DNA from: Comamonas denitrificans
GTDB taxonomy: Bacteria; Pseudomonadota; Gammaproteobacteria; Burkholderiales; Burkholderiaceae_C
Reading direction: 5' to 3'
DNA length: 64,000 nucleotides
Assembly: GCF_017368815.1 (NCBI RefSeq)
Contig: NZ_JAFNME010000012.1
Span: forward strand, 20,405-84,404
A program made the position numbers and the translations under genes. Numbering within the stretch: the stretch's first letter is position 1; every line of letters starts with the position of its first letter. The notes beneath the pieces were generated by a model. The model had not been told where the DNA came from, made no database searches, and saw nothing but the letters and a program-made list of their open reading frames with translations. This document shows positions 45,006 through 53,622 of the stretch, piece by piece.

Positions 45006-46358
45006 TCACTCCTCAGTCATCGACGCCGCCATGCGCTTGAGCAGCGGGTGCAACAAATACACCAGCATGCTGCGCTCGCCGCCTTTGAAGATCACCTCCA
45101 CCGGCATGCCGGGGTGCAACTGGCGGTGGCCCAGCTCCTTCAGGCCTTCGCCCGTCACCTGCACTCGGGCCAAGTAATAGGTCATGCCCGTGTGCTCGTC
45201 CTTGAGCAAGTCCCCAGAAATCGACACCACCTGCCCCTGCACCACCAGCTGTGGCGAGTTCACGAACGAAGAAAAGCGCACATCCACCGGCATCTGCGGT
45301 TGCACACGGTCAATCATGTGCGGTGGCACCTGCGCCTCCAGCAGCAACGGGGCCCCCTTGGGCACGATGTCCATGATCTTTTGGCCCGGCTGCACCACAC
45401 CGCCTTCAGTCTGCACCGCCAGCCCCACCACCTGACCGGCAGCCGGCGAACGAATCTCCATGCGCTCCAAATCATTGCTCACCGCGCGATAGCGCTCACC
45501 CTGGGCCAGCACCTGGCGGTTGACCTCGGCCAGCTGCGTTTCCACCTCTTTGCGGTACTCCTGCTGGCGCGAAACGATGCGCTGCTGCAACTCGGCAATG
45601 CTGCTGGTGGTGCGCAGCGCATTGCCTTGCAAATCGGCCAAGGCCGAGCGGATATCCGCCTGCTGGCGCTCCAGCTCGCGCTGGCGATTGTGGGGGGCGT
45701 AGCCCTCTTGCACCAGCTCGCGCAGGGGGGTCAGCTCCTGCTGCAGCAGGGCCAACTGCGCTTGGCGATTTTGCTCAATGCTCTTGTAGGACTGCTGCAG
45801 TGCCCGCTGGCCAGCCACCCCTTCTTTGAGCGACTGAATATCTGCCTGCAACTGGGCGCGGCGGGCGCTGAACAGCTGCGTTTGGTTTTGCAGCTGCAGC
45901 TGCAGCTGGGCATCTTGCTTGGCGGCCTCCAGCAACTCCGGGGCAAACTCCACCTTGGGGTGGCCCTGCTGCTCGGCAATCAAGCGCCCTTGCGTTGCCA
46001 GCAGCGCAAAATAGCCTTGGCGCACATCGGCATAGTTGGCCTTGGCCACGGCATCGTCCAGGCGCATCAGCACCTGATCGGCCTGCACCTCATCGCCTTC
46101 GCGCACCAGCACCTGTTTGACAATGCCGCCGCTCAAATGCTGCACCGCCTTGCGCTTGGTATCCAGCGCCACCGTCCCCGTGCTGGGTACGCCCTCATCC
46201 AGCGGCGCAAAAATTGCCCAGATTAAAAACCCCACAAACGCAATGCCCAAGGCCCATAAACCAATGCGCCCGGCCCGCCCCAAATCCTGGGCAGCGCCAC
46301 CCTCTTGGGGCGCATCCAGCGCTGCCACTGCTGTATTTTGCATAGAAGAATCTGCCAT
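45006..46358 (-). CDS. HlyD/PrtE-family membrane-fusion (adaptor) protein of type I secretion
   Basis: 450 residues. One N-terminal transmembrane helix (GLWALGIAFVGFLIWAIFAP), the half-lipoyl motif GTVALDTKRKAVQHLSGGIV, a long periplasmic coiled coil (about residues 150-290), the second half-lipoyl IRSPAAGQVVGLAVQTEGGV, and the C-terminal beta domain with HPGMPVEVIF. It spans the periplasm between the ABC transporter and the TolC-type channel. Confidence 0.93.
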   Translation of the reverse strand: MADSSMQNTAVAALDAPQEGGAAQDLGRAGRIGLWALGIAFVGFLIWAIFAPLDEGVPSTGTVALDTKRKAVQHLSGGIVKQVLVREGDEVQADQVLMRLDDAVAKANYADVRQGYFALLATQGRLIAEQQGHPKVEFAPELLEAAKQDAQLQLQLQNQTQLFSARRAQLQADIQSLKEGVAGQRALQQSYKSIEQNRQAQLALLQQELTPLRELVQEGYAPHNRQRELERQQADIRSALADLQGNALRTTSSIAELQQRIVSRQQEYRKEVETQLAEVNRQVLAQGERYRAVSNDLERMEIRSPAAGQVVGLAVQTEGGVVQPGQKIMDIVPKGAPLLLEAQVPPHMIDRVQPQMPVDVRFSSFVNSPQLVVQGQVVSISGDLLKDEHTGMTYYLARVQVTGEGLKELGHRQLHPGMPVEVIFKGGERSMLVYLLHPLLKRMAASMTEE

Positions 46359-46415
46359 TTTTCAACCTAAAACTGAACTGTTATCTCATCCAAACCAGGG
46401 CATTGCCGCGCCGCC

Positions 46416-48170
46416 TCACGCGCCTGCTGCGGCCGCATCCGGCGCTGCAGCGGTCACTTGTGCCTGGGCCGGGGCCTGGGCTGGCTGCGCCGCGCGCAAG
46501 GCCGCCAACACGGCGTCCCGCGGGCCCTGGGCCTGCAGCACCCCATCTTTCAAAATCACCACGTTATCGGCCACCGCCAAAATGCCCGGCCGGTGCGTGA
46601 TCAGCACCACCGCGCTGCCCCGGGCACGCAGGGCCTGCACCGCTTGCACCAGTGCGGCCTCGCCCACATCGTCCAGGTTGGCGTTGGGCTCATCCAGCAC
46701 CACCAAGGCCGGCTGGCCATAAATGGCCCGCGCCAAGCCAATGCGCTGGCGCTGACCGCCCGAGAGCAGGTTGCCTGCTTCCCCCATCGACGTGTCGTAG
46801 CCCTTGGGAAAGCGCAGAATCATCTCGTGCAGCCCCGCGTCCTTGGCCGCGGCAATCACCTTCTGCGCATCCACCTCGCCCAAGCGGGCAATGTTTTCGG
46901 CAATCGTGCCCTCAAACAGCTCGATGTCTTGGGGCAAATACCCAATATAGGCCCCCAACTCATCGCGGTTCCACCCCTGGATCGGGCGCTCATCGAGCAA
47001 CACCTCCCCCGCCATCTGCGGCCAAATCCCCAAAATGCACCGCGCCAGCGTTGATTTGCCCGACCCCGAGGGCCCCAACACCACTGTCACCGAAGCGGGC
47101 TGCACCTGCAAGCTCACCCCCTTCAAAATCGGCTCCTTGCGCTCGGGCACCACGGCCACCACATCGCGCAGCGTCAATGCCCCGGTGGGTGGCACCCGGG
47201 TCAGCGCCGGATCGCGCTCGGGGTTTTCGCGCAGCAGCGCCTCCAGGCGGGCAAACGCCCCCTTGGCCAGCGACATCCCCCGCCAGGCCCCCACCAGCAA
47301 ATCAATCGGGGCCAGCGCCCGCGTCATCAGCATGTTGGCAGCAATCATCGCCCCCGGTGACAACTCACCTTGCACCACCAGCAACGCCCCGGCCCCCAGG
47401 GCCAGCGACTGCTGCGTGTAGCGCACAAACTTGCTCACCGCCTGCATGCGGTGCTGCTGCTCCTGCGCACCGCCTTGCAGCTGCAGCGTCTGCCCATGCA
47501 AACGCTGCCACAGCGCGCGCAAGTTGGGCAGCATCCCCATGGGGTAGAGCACCTCTGCATTGCGCAGCTTGCTTTGCAGAAACTGCGCCTCAGCGCCCAC
47601 GGCCTGCTGCGCCGTCTGGGCCGGTGCCACTGTGTGGCGCTGCCCCAGCCACACCAACCCCATTTGGACCAAGGCAAAAAAGATCGCCACAAACCCCAAA
47701 AACGGGTGCAGCATGAACACCACCACCAGGTAAATCGGTGCCCAAGGCGCATCGAACAGCGCAAAAATGCCCTGCCCCGTCAAGAACTGGCGCAGCTGCA
47801 CCAAGTCACCAAAAATCTTGCCGGTGTGGTCCCCGCTGTCACGCAAATTGCTCTGAAAACTGGCGTTAAACACCCGCGTACTGAGCATGGCATCAAAACG
47901 CACCCCGGCACGCACCAGCACCAGCGAGCGCAACCACTCGGCGCACGCCCCCATGATGAACAGCGCCAGCGTCAGCAGCGACAGCATGATCAAAGTCGTG
48001 CCGCTGTGGCTCATCATCACCCGGTCAAACACCTGCAACATGTACAAAGTAGGGGCCAACATCAGCACGTTGATCACCATGCTCAACGCCCCCGTCGTCC
48101 AAAACTCACGGCGAAACGCCCACAGCGCCCGCGTCAGCTCAGAGCGCGCAAAAAAACCTGAAACTGCCAT
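46416..48170 (-). CDS. Type I secretion ABC transporter (second ABC protein)
   Basis: Fused membrane-ATPase exporter, 584 residues from the ATG at 48170 (a GTG precedes it). N-terminal membrane domain with about six helices. Nucleotide-binding domain: Walker A GPSGSGKS, Q-loop IGYLPQDIELFEGTIAENI, signature LLSGGQRQRIGLARA, Walker B VVLDEPNANLDD and H-loop LITHRPG. All catalytic residues are intact. PrtD-like family without a C39 peptidase domain. Ala/Gln-rich C-terminal tail. It is clearly different in sequence from the ABC protein encoded just upstream, so the two may form a heterodimer. Confidence 0.93.
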   Translation of the reverse strand: MAVSGFFARSELTRALWAFRREFWTTGALSMVINVLMLAPTLYMLQVFDRVMMSHSGTTLIMLSLLTLALFIMGACAEWLRSLVLVRAGVRFDAMLSTRVFNASFQSNLRDSGDHTGKIFGDLVQLRQFLTGQGIFALFDAPWAPIYLVVVFMLHPFLGFVAIFFALVQMGLVWLGQRHTVAPAQTAQQAVGAEAQFLQSKLRNAEVLYPMGMLPNLRALWQRLHGQTLQLQGGAQEQQHRMQAVSKFVRYTQQSLALGAGALLVVQGELSPGAMIAANMLMTRALAPIDLLVGAWRGMSLAKGAFARLEALLRENPERDPALTRVPPTGALTLRDVVAVVPERKEPILKGVSLQVQPASVTVVLGPSGSGKSTLARCILGIWPQMAGEVLLDERPIQGWNRDELGAYIGYLPQDIELFEGTIAENIARLGEVDAQKVIAAAKDAGLHEMILRFPKGYDTSMGEAGNLLSGGQRQRIGLARAIYGQPALVVLDEPNANLDDVGEAALVQAVQALRARGSAVVLITHRPGILAVADNVVILKDGVLQAQGPRDAVLAALRAAQPAQAPAQAQVTAAAPDAAAAGA

Positions 48171-48217
48171 CACATAAAGCCTTATTTCTTCTGCCAGAAC
48201 CGCACCTGGGCCACGCC

Positions 48218-49942
48218 TTACGCCGCCTGGCGCGGGGCCACCGCCGCCTGCTGCAGGGCCGCCAGCACCTCATCGCGCGGGCCAAACGCCTGCTGCACAC
48301 CATCGCGTATCAGCAGCATCTTGTGCGCCACCCCCAGCACGCTGGTGCGGTGCGTAATCACCACCACCGTGGCCCCACGGGCGCTGGCCTGGGCAATGGC
48401 GCGCGCCAGGGCGGCATCGCCCTCATCGTCCAGATTGGAGTTGGGCTCATCCAGCACAATCAGCGTCGGTGCGCCGTACAGCGCACGCGCCAGTCCAATG
48501 CGCTGGCGCTGCCCACCCGAGAGCCGCACCCCTCCTGGCCCCACCACCGTCTCATAGCCCTGGGGCAGCGATTCAATCAGCGCATCCACCCCCACCGCTT
48601 GGGCAGCGGCACGCACCTTGTGCATGTCCACCTCGCCAAAGCGGGCGATGTTCTGCGCCAGCGTTCCTTCCAGTAGCTCCACGCCCTGCGGCAAATAACC
48701 CACATGGGGGCCGAGCTCGGCCTTGTCCCAGCTGAAAATATCCACCCCATCCAAGCGCACCTTGCCCGAAGCCGCAGGCCACAGGCCCACCAGCAACCGC
48801 GCCAGCGTGCTCTTGCCCGAGGCCGATGGCCCCACCACCGCCAGCACCTCGCCCGGCTGCAGGGCAAACGCCACCCCGCGCACAATCACCCCAGGACTGC
48901 CGGGGGCCCCCGCCATCAACTGCTCCACCTGCAGCACGCCACGCGGCGCTGGCAAAGCCATGTTCTCGGGGTCTTTGGGCACCGCCGCCAGCAGCGCCTC
49001 CAGGCGATGCCACGAATCACGCACCCCAATCACCGCCTGCCACTGGGCCACCACCTGCAACAGGGGGGCCAGCATGCGCCCGCCCAAGATGGAGCCGACA
49101 ATCATCATCCCGCCGCCGCCATGCAACTCATTGTTCAGCAGCAGCCAAGAGGCCAAACCCAGCAGCAAAGAACTCAAGGTGCTCTGCAACAACTTGCCCA
49201 GCGCCTGAAACCCACCCGCGCTCTCGGAAGCCTGGGCCTGTAAATTCAAAAACTCGCGCTGCTTTTGCACCCAGCGCTGGTGCGTGGCACGCAGCATGCC
49301 CATGGCGGCAATCACCTCGGCATTGCGCAACGTGCCATCGGCATACTGCTGCGCCTGAAACGCCTTTTGGTTGGCCTGCATCAACGGCTGCTTGGTGCGC
49401 CGCTCATTCCACAGAGCCACCAGCGTCTGGGCAATACCAAACACCACCGCCGACCAGCCCAGCCACGGGCTGATCAAAAACAGCAACACCGCCATCAAAA
49501 TCGCCACCGGCGCTTCCATGATCGCCAGCAAGGCCGGAGAAAACAAAAAATCGCGCAGCTTGGCAAAGTCCTGCAGCAGCTGCGCCGTGCCACCGGGCAC
49601 ATTGCGCAGCTTGGCGGCAAACACCGCATCAAACACCCGCGTACTCAGCAGCGCATCAAAACGCTGCGCCGCCGCACGCATCACCTCGGCTCGGGCCCAC
49701 TCCAGCAATTCCATCAGCGCATACGCGCCCAGCACCACCACCGTCAGCCAAAACAGCGTGCCGTAGCTGCGGCTATCGACCACCCGGCTGTACACCTCCA
49801 GCATATAACCCGACGGGGCCAACACCAGCACACTGGCAAACAGACTGAACCAGCCCGCTCGCGTAAAAAATGGCCGCAGCTGCACCAATGCAGCACGCAA
49901 CTCGGGGCCCTGTGCAGGCGCTTGGAATTTCTGTGCGCTCAT
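48218..49942 (-). CDS. Type I secretion ABC transporter (first ABC protein)
   Basis: 574 residues, PrtD-like: N-terminal transmembrane domain, then Walker A GPSASGKS, VGYLPQGVELLEGTLAQNIA, signature RLSGGQRQRIGLARA, Walker B IVLDEPNSNLDDEGD and VITHRTS. Complete active site. The ATG overlaps the stop of the 208-residue gene upstream (ATGA, 49939-49942), so the two are translationally coupled. With the second ABC protein, adaptor and TolC-type channel it makes one operon, probably exporting the RTX and S-layer-like proteins of this window. Confidence 0.93.
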   Translation of the reverse strand: MSAQKFQAPAQGPELRAALVQLRPFFTRAGWFSLFASVLVLAPSGYMLEVYSRVVDSRSYGTLFWLTVVVLGAYALMELLEWARAEVMRAAAQRFDALLSTRVFDAVFAAKLRNVPGGTAQLLQDFAKLRDFLFSPALLAIMEAPVAILMAVLLFLISPWLGWSAVVFGIAQTLVALWNERRTKQPLMQANQKAFQAQQYADGTLRNAEVIAAMGMLRATHQRWVQKQREFLNLQAQASESAGGFQALGKLLQSTLSSLLLGLASWLLLNNELHGGGGMMIVGSILGGRMLAPLLQVVAQWQAVIGVRDSWHRLEALLAAVPKDPENMALPAPRGVLQVEQLMAGAPGSPGVIVRGVAFALQPGEVLAVVGPSASGKSTLARLLVGLWPAASGKVRLDGVDIFSWDKAELGPHVGYLPQGVELLEGTLAQNIARFGEVDMHKVRAAAQAVGVDALIESLPQGYETVVGPGGVRLSGGQRQRIGLARALYGAPTLIVLDEPNSNLDDEGDAALARAIAQASARGATVVVITHRTSVLGVAHKMLLIRDGVQQAFGPRDEVLAALQQAAVAPRQAA

Positions 49943-50565
49943 ACCACCTCATCTACCATGACATATTCCGGCAACTCACCCGGCTGGGGCAGCGGCAGCG
50001 CACTGGCACCGTCTTGCTCCTGCTGGTGGTCCACCAATAAAAAAACCAGCGCAAAGCTGGGCACCCCGGATGCACTGGCCTGCCCCTGCTGCAGCACCAC
50101 CTCACGCAACTTTTGCTGGGCAAAGCGCTGCTGCACCTCAGGGGCCAGCGCCAACTCAAAGCGCATGCGGCCATCCAGGGTGAACATCGACAACTGCCCC
50201 GCTTTGATACTCAGCGTGTGCCGATCGAAATACACCGGACTGTTCGCACCAAAGCGCAGCAGCGGCAAAGGCCGATCGCCCAACTTGTCCAAATGCAGCG
50301 GACTGCTTGGGCTTTGAAACACCAAACGGCAGGTGCGCGAGACCGAATAAATCGCGTTGCACACCATCTGCGACCCCATCTGCGGAAACGCCTCGCGCAG
50401 CTGCCGGTACGCCAAATGGTGCAACGCCACCCGGTTCCACACCCGCGTCTGCTGCACCAAGGGCGCCAGCGCGTTGCACAGCTGCGCAAACCCTTGCTGC
50501 AACTGCAGCAAACGCTGCACCTGGGCCGGGGTGGTTTCAAGGGGAATACGAAGAAGGGCATCCAT
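49939..50565 (-). CDS. Uncharacterised 208-residue protein resembling the N-terminal half of TnpB/OrfB, first gene of the secretion operon
   Basis: No enzyme motif is visible. The layout resembles IS605-type TnpB N-terminal regions as I know them: a start with TPAQ followed by a helix containing QLCNAL (about residues 25-30), a helix-turn-helix-like segment ALHHLAYRQLREAFP then GSQMVCNAI (about 48-71), and a beta-rich part YFDRHTLSIKAGQLSMFTL, DGRMRFEL (about 112-140) then FALVFLLV. The RuvC Asp/Glu residues and the zinc finger of TnpB are absent, because the protein ends where they would begin. The end is not a broken gene: it couples by ATGA to the ABC gene. Function is unknown; a nucleic-acid-binding or regulatory role is a hypothesis only. 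Confidence 0.7.
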   Translation of the reverse strand: MDALLRIPLETTPAQVQRLLQLQQGFAQLCNALAPLVQQTRVWNRVALHHLAYRQLREAFPQMGSQMVCNAIYSVSRTCRLVFQSPSSPLHLDKLGDRPLPLLRFGANSPVYFDRHTLSIKAGQLSMFTLDGRMRFELALAPEVQQRFAQQKLREVVLQQGQASASGVPSFALVFLLVDHQQEQDGASALPLPQPGELPEYVMVDEVV

Positions 50566-50593
50566 AACAGGGCGCGAGTGTAGCAGCGCCTCC

Positions 50594-50610
50594 TATATGA
50601 AATTCATATA
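50594..50610. promoter_or_regulatory. Perfect palindrome, possible operator of the type I secretion operon
   Basis: TATATGAA-A-TTCATATA, two 8-base half-sites about one base, 29 bases before the ATG of the first operon gene. The AT-rich palindrome in a GC-rich context, at promoter distance, suggests a dimeric regulator site, or a -10 region overlapped by one. Confidence 0.55.
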
Positions 50611-50643
50611 AGAAGGTAAAAAAACAAAAAAAGGGCCGCCTTT
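50611..50643 (-). terminator. Weak terminator-like hairpin upstream of the secretion operon
   Basis: On the minus strand AAAGG-CGGC-CCTTT is followed by a T-rich run (TTTTTTTGTTTTTTT). The stem is only five base pairs. It would end a transcript arriving from the small ORF at 50949-50704. Confidence 0.4.
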
Positions 50644-50703
50644 GTGCAGCCCATCGCCCCATTACCCCGATTGCCCCTCCATGAGCCATCTATTCGCCAT
50701 CCA

Positions 50704-50949
50704 TCACCAACCCAGCAATAACACATTCAGCCCGGCCATGGCCGCATCGGGCACGCCCACCACATCAATCACCGCCACCACTTGTGCCGCATCTGCTGTA
50801 GCTCCCCCCTCTGCACTTGGCTGGGCCAAATGCAAATACGCCCCCGGTGCCACTGGCTGCCAGCCCAAAGCCTCGGCCTGCAGCATGCGCAGCTCCTGCA
50901 GTTCAGTGGGCCAGTCGAGTAAATCGGCGTGCATCTTGTATTCAGCCAT
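50704..50949 (-). CDS. Small hypothetical protein
   Basis: 81 residues from the ATG at 50949, beginning MAEYKMHADLLDWPTELQEL; the rest is Ala/Val-rich and ends LLLGW. No family recognised and no clear ribosome site. It lies on the same strand as, and just upstream of, the secretion operon, with a weak terminator-like hairpin between. The rest of 50644-51229 holds no supported gene, only a small hairpin GGGCACA/TGTGCCC at 51101-51119. Confidence 0.35.
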   Translation of the reverse strand: MAEYKMHADLLDWPTELQELRMLQAEALGWQPVAPGAYLHLAQPSAEGGATADAAQVVAVIDVVGVPDAAMAGLNVLLLGW

Positions 50950-51229
50950 CAACGTCTATGGTGCGCCGCACCAGCAAGAGAAAAGAAAGGGCTCGCAATC
51001 TACCACAGCCGCCCCCTGCGCGGCAGCCCGCCGGTATCTCTGCCCATGCGGATACCCCACAAGCAGCGCACACTAACCAGATGACCCCGTGCCACCCAGC
51101 GGGCACAATGCCTGTGCCCAGTACGCACGAGTACGTAAATTGCCCGCGCTTACATGCGCTTACGCACGCGCATCTGCGCGGTTTTTATGATGTTGGTTCG
51201 CCAACTTCCCTCAACGAAAGGTTCCCACC

Positions 51230-52231
51230 ATGAACGCCTCCACCATCCTGGCCCAACACGGCTACACCCTGACACAAGCCGCGCAATGGCTCAGTCAAAA
51301 CGCCAACAATCCCCGCGAAATTTACGCCACCACCAAAGCGCTGGGGCTGTCCAACGACATGCTGGCCGACATCCTGCGCCCCAGCATGCCCAGCATCAAC
51401 GCTGCCGAAATTGATGCCTACTTCAGCGGTAACGGCATTGCCACGGCCAGCAGCGTACTGGCGCAGCATGGCTGGACAACGGCCCAGGCCGCCCAGTGGA
51501 TTCAAGCGCACCTGAACGACCCAGCGCAAATTCAAAGCACCATGGCCAGCCTGGGGCTGGACTACACCATGCTCAGCGAAGTGGCCGCGCAGTTGCAACC
51601 GGGCATCACCCCAGCGCAAATTCAGCAGTTTTTTCAAGCATCCATTCCCCAGCCGCAACCGCAACCGCAGCCCGGCCCACAAGTGCCTGGAGCGGGCGAG
51701 GCCGTGTTCCCTACCGAGTTGCAAAACCTCGTCAGCCTGAATCAAAACACCGGCGTGCTGTCCAACGCCAATGTGCGCTCCATCGCGCTGCAGCAAGGGG
51801 TCAGCGCAGAACGCTACGACCAGCTGTTCAGCCCAAGCAGCATTGATTTGAATGGAGATGGCATCCTCAGCACCAACGAACTGGGCCTGAGCACCCTGGG
51901 CAACCTGCCCGCCACCAGCGATACGGTGGCCTCCTTGCTCTACGGCACCGTGATCAACGTGTACCACGCGCTGGATATGCAAGAGCTCACCAACATCGGC
52001 AATTTTGTGAGCGCCCACGCCAACGAGATCGCGTACAACCCGAACTCCCCCTACGTGGCGCAGCTGGAATCCATGATGGTCACGGCCTTGAGCACGCCTG
52101 CAGCACAGCCCATCATGAGCGATGCGCAAATTGCCAACGCCCTGGGCATGATCGTTGCCGGCATGGCGCAAAGCTATGGCAACGGCGGTGCGCTGTTTGA
52201 CGATGCATTCAGTGGCATTTTCGGCTTCTAA
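51230..52231 (+). CDS. Probable type I-secreted protein with two copies of an unnamed ~65-residue domain
   Basis: 333 residues, no N-terminal signal peptide. Two tandem units at residues 5-70 and 74-138 share TLTQAAQWLSQNANNPREIY-like and LGLSNDMLADI-like phrases and an end such as IDAYFSGNGI. Then a Pro-Gln linker (PQPQPQPQPG), a C-terminal region with one EF-hand-like loop DLNGDGILSTNE (208-219), and a terminal LFDDAFSGIFGF, an acidic-then-hydrophobic end like many type I secretion signals. Divergently placed from the secretion operon. The domain recurs at 52345-52549 and in the RTX protein at 53676. Function unknown. Confidence 0.75.
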   Translation: MNASTILAQHGYTLTQAAQWLSQNANNPREIYATTKALGLSNDMLADILRPSMPSINAAEIDAYFSGNGIATASSVLAQHGWTTAQAAQWIQAHLNDPAQIQSTMASLGLDYTMLSEVAAQLQPGITPAQIQQFFQASIPQPQPQPQPGPQVPGAGEAVFPTELQNLVSLNQNTGVLSNANVRSIALQQGVSAERYDQLFSPSSIDLNGDGILSTNELGLSTLGNLPATSDTVASLLYGTVINVYHALDMQELTNIGNFVSAHANEIAYNPNSPYVAQLESMMVTALSTPAAQPIMSDAQIANALGMIVAGMAQSYGNGGALFDDAFSGIFGF

Positions 52232-52250
52232 GTTTTAAAATATAAAAACC

Positions 52251-52295
52251 ATAGCTTCTAACGCTTATACAGCAAGCGTTAGAAGCTATTTTTTT
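52251..52295 (+). terminator. Strong terminator after the two-domain secreted protein gene
   Basis: Perfect 16-base stem ATAGCTTCTAACGCTT / AAGCGTTAGAAGCTAT with a 7-base loop and seven T. It also fits the AGCT..CGCTT palindrome family. Confidence 0.9.
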
Positions 52296-52330
52296 GCTCA
52301 GGTTACCCCCTGCGGGCTGAACACTTGGGG

Positions 52331-52651
52331 TTATGCCAGGGCAGCAATCCCTTGCTCGGCAAACCAATCGTTCACCACAGCACCCGTCAAGGTTACGGAC
52401 GTAAAGTGGGGCTGCACAATGTCGGCCAGCATTTGGCTGTTCAGGCCTGCATTGGCGCAAACGTCATAAATCGCCTGCGGGTTATCCAGATGCTGAATCA
52501 CCCATTGCAGGGCATCGTTGGCAGTAATCTGAAATTTCTGCTGCAAAAAATCCTCGGTGGGATTTTTCGGCTTGTCTGCGCTATTACCCACACCTTGGCT
52601 TTTGAACCACGCATCCACATCTGCACCCGTCAAACGGCTTCCAGAAAACGT
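52331..52651 (-). pseudogene. 3' remnant of a gene for a secreted protein with the unnamed ~65-residue domain
   Basis: The minus-strand frame shows the end of one domain unit (SRLTGADVDAWFKSQGV), a short linker, then a whole unit (FLQQKFQITANDALQWVIQH to VVNDWFAEQGI) and a stop. Sequence upstream of about 52651 in this frame loses all similarity and abuts a plus-strand fragment, so the 5' part is missing. It converges with the intact two-domain gene across the terminator at 52251. Confidence 0.6.
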
Positions 52652-53020
52652 GCGCTTGGTGCAGATGCGGCAAATCCGCAAATGCTGCCACCTGCACCTG
52701 GCAAGATTGCAGGCTATGCGGCCGTGGTGTACCAGCGCACCTGCCCAGGCAAAGCGCCAGAGGCTATTTTGCATGTCGGTGTCCAAAGTACAGGCATCTT
52801 TTCTAAGCCCGAAATAATGGCCAGCAGTTCAGTAGGCATGCAAGATGTACTGATCACTCAGGCCGCCAATCGCCCGCAGTGGCTCGCGCAGGTGGTAGAG
52901 CGTCTTGTGCATGTAGCGCCCACCAATCCAGCAGCAAAGCAAGTGCTGGTGGCTACGCACGAGAATCTGGTGCAAGCTTTGCCCGAGTTAGCAACAGCGC
53001 TCAATGAGGCTGTGCAGTGA
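52650..53020 (+). pseudogene. Possible gene fragment of unknown family
   Basis: From about 52650 the plus-strand frame reads protein-like sequence (GKIAGYAAVVYQRTCPGKAP, later VLVATHENLVQALPELATAL) to a stop at 53020. There is no plausible start, because the frame upstream is antisense to the domain remnant. It looks like the 3' end of a truncated gene. Family not recognised. Confidence 0.4.
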
Positions 53021-53622
53021 GCAGGGTGTGAGTTCCCAGACACCATCACCCAGGAAGTCGAAAGCGAAAATCTAAACTGAAGCACCCGGCATCACCCTGC
53101 GCGAGTTGAAGCACAGCTCCCCAAGTGGCAATCGGGGGCTGTCTCTGCTGCTGTTGGAGTCGGCAGCACCCAGGAGCTTCGGGGCAGCGGATTTCTGGAA
53201 ACCGTGGTCTGCCTGCTATTCAATGTCCCGAATGTCCCGTACTCAATGGGAAATAGCAGACTCTTGACTGTCTAAAAAACTTTGAGCGGCACAGGGTGCA
53301 AAATTATCTCAGGCTCAGGTGCTCTACTTCGGGTTTAAATCCACCCCTTTTATAGGCAACCTCACTGCACATATTTTCTTCACACAATGTTGCAATAAAC
53401 AAACACCGTATTGAGCTTCTGGCTTGAGCAAGTCCAAAAAAATACTTATACTGCCAAAGAAATTTTTGGTACTGCTCACAAAAAAAGATTCAATAATTTT
53501 TTGTATCCAATCATTGGTGCATCTCTATATACCAAGCACAGGTTACCAGAAATTTTTAAAATGCTAAAAGTGTGCAGCTATCCATCAATTTCTAAGTTTT
53601 ATTTAAAATAAAACCATTCCCT
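53021..53622. other. Intergenic region without a supported gene
   Basis: About 600 bases. It contains an inverted pair GTCTGC..TGCTATT / AATAGCAGAC at roughly 53208-53263 and the short direct repeat AATGTCCCG twice near 53221-53238, then AT-rich sequence leading to the RTX gene. The only frame of length (53411-53611) opens at a TTG without a ribosome site and is not supported. Confidence 0.5.

Noticed and set aside
44046..46226. Long plus-strand frames opposite the TolC- and HlyD-type genes
   Set aside because: His/Leu/Gln-rich translations typical of antisense reading of GC-rich genes; the minus-strand genes have clear domains.
50642..51233. Overlapping plus-strand frames between the secretion operon and the 333-residue gene
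   Set aside because: Composition is low complexity and frames overlap each other; only the minus-strand 81-codon ORF has any protein-like character, and even that is weak.
53411..53611. 66-codon plus-strand frame before the RTX gene
   Set aside because: Opens at a TTG without a ribosome site and shows no recognisable protein features.
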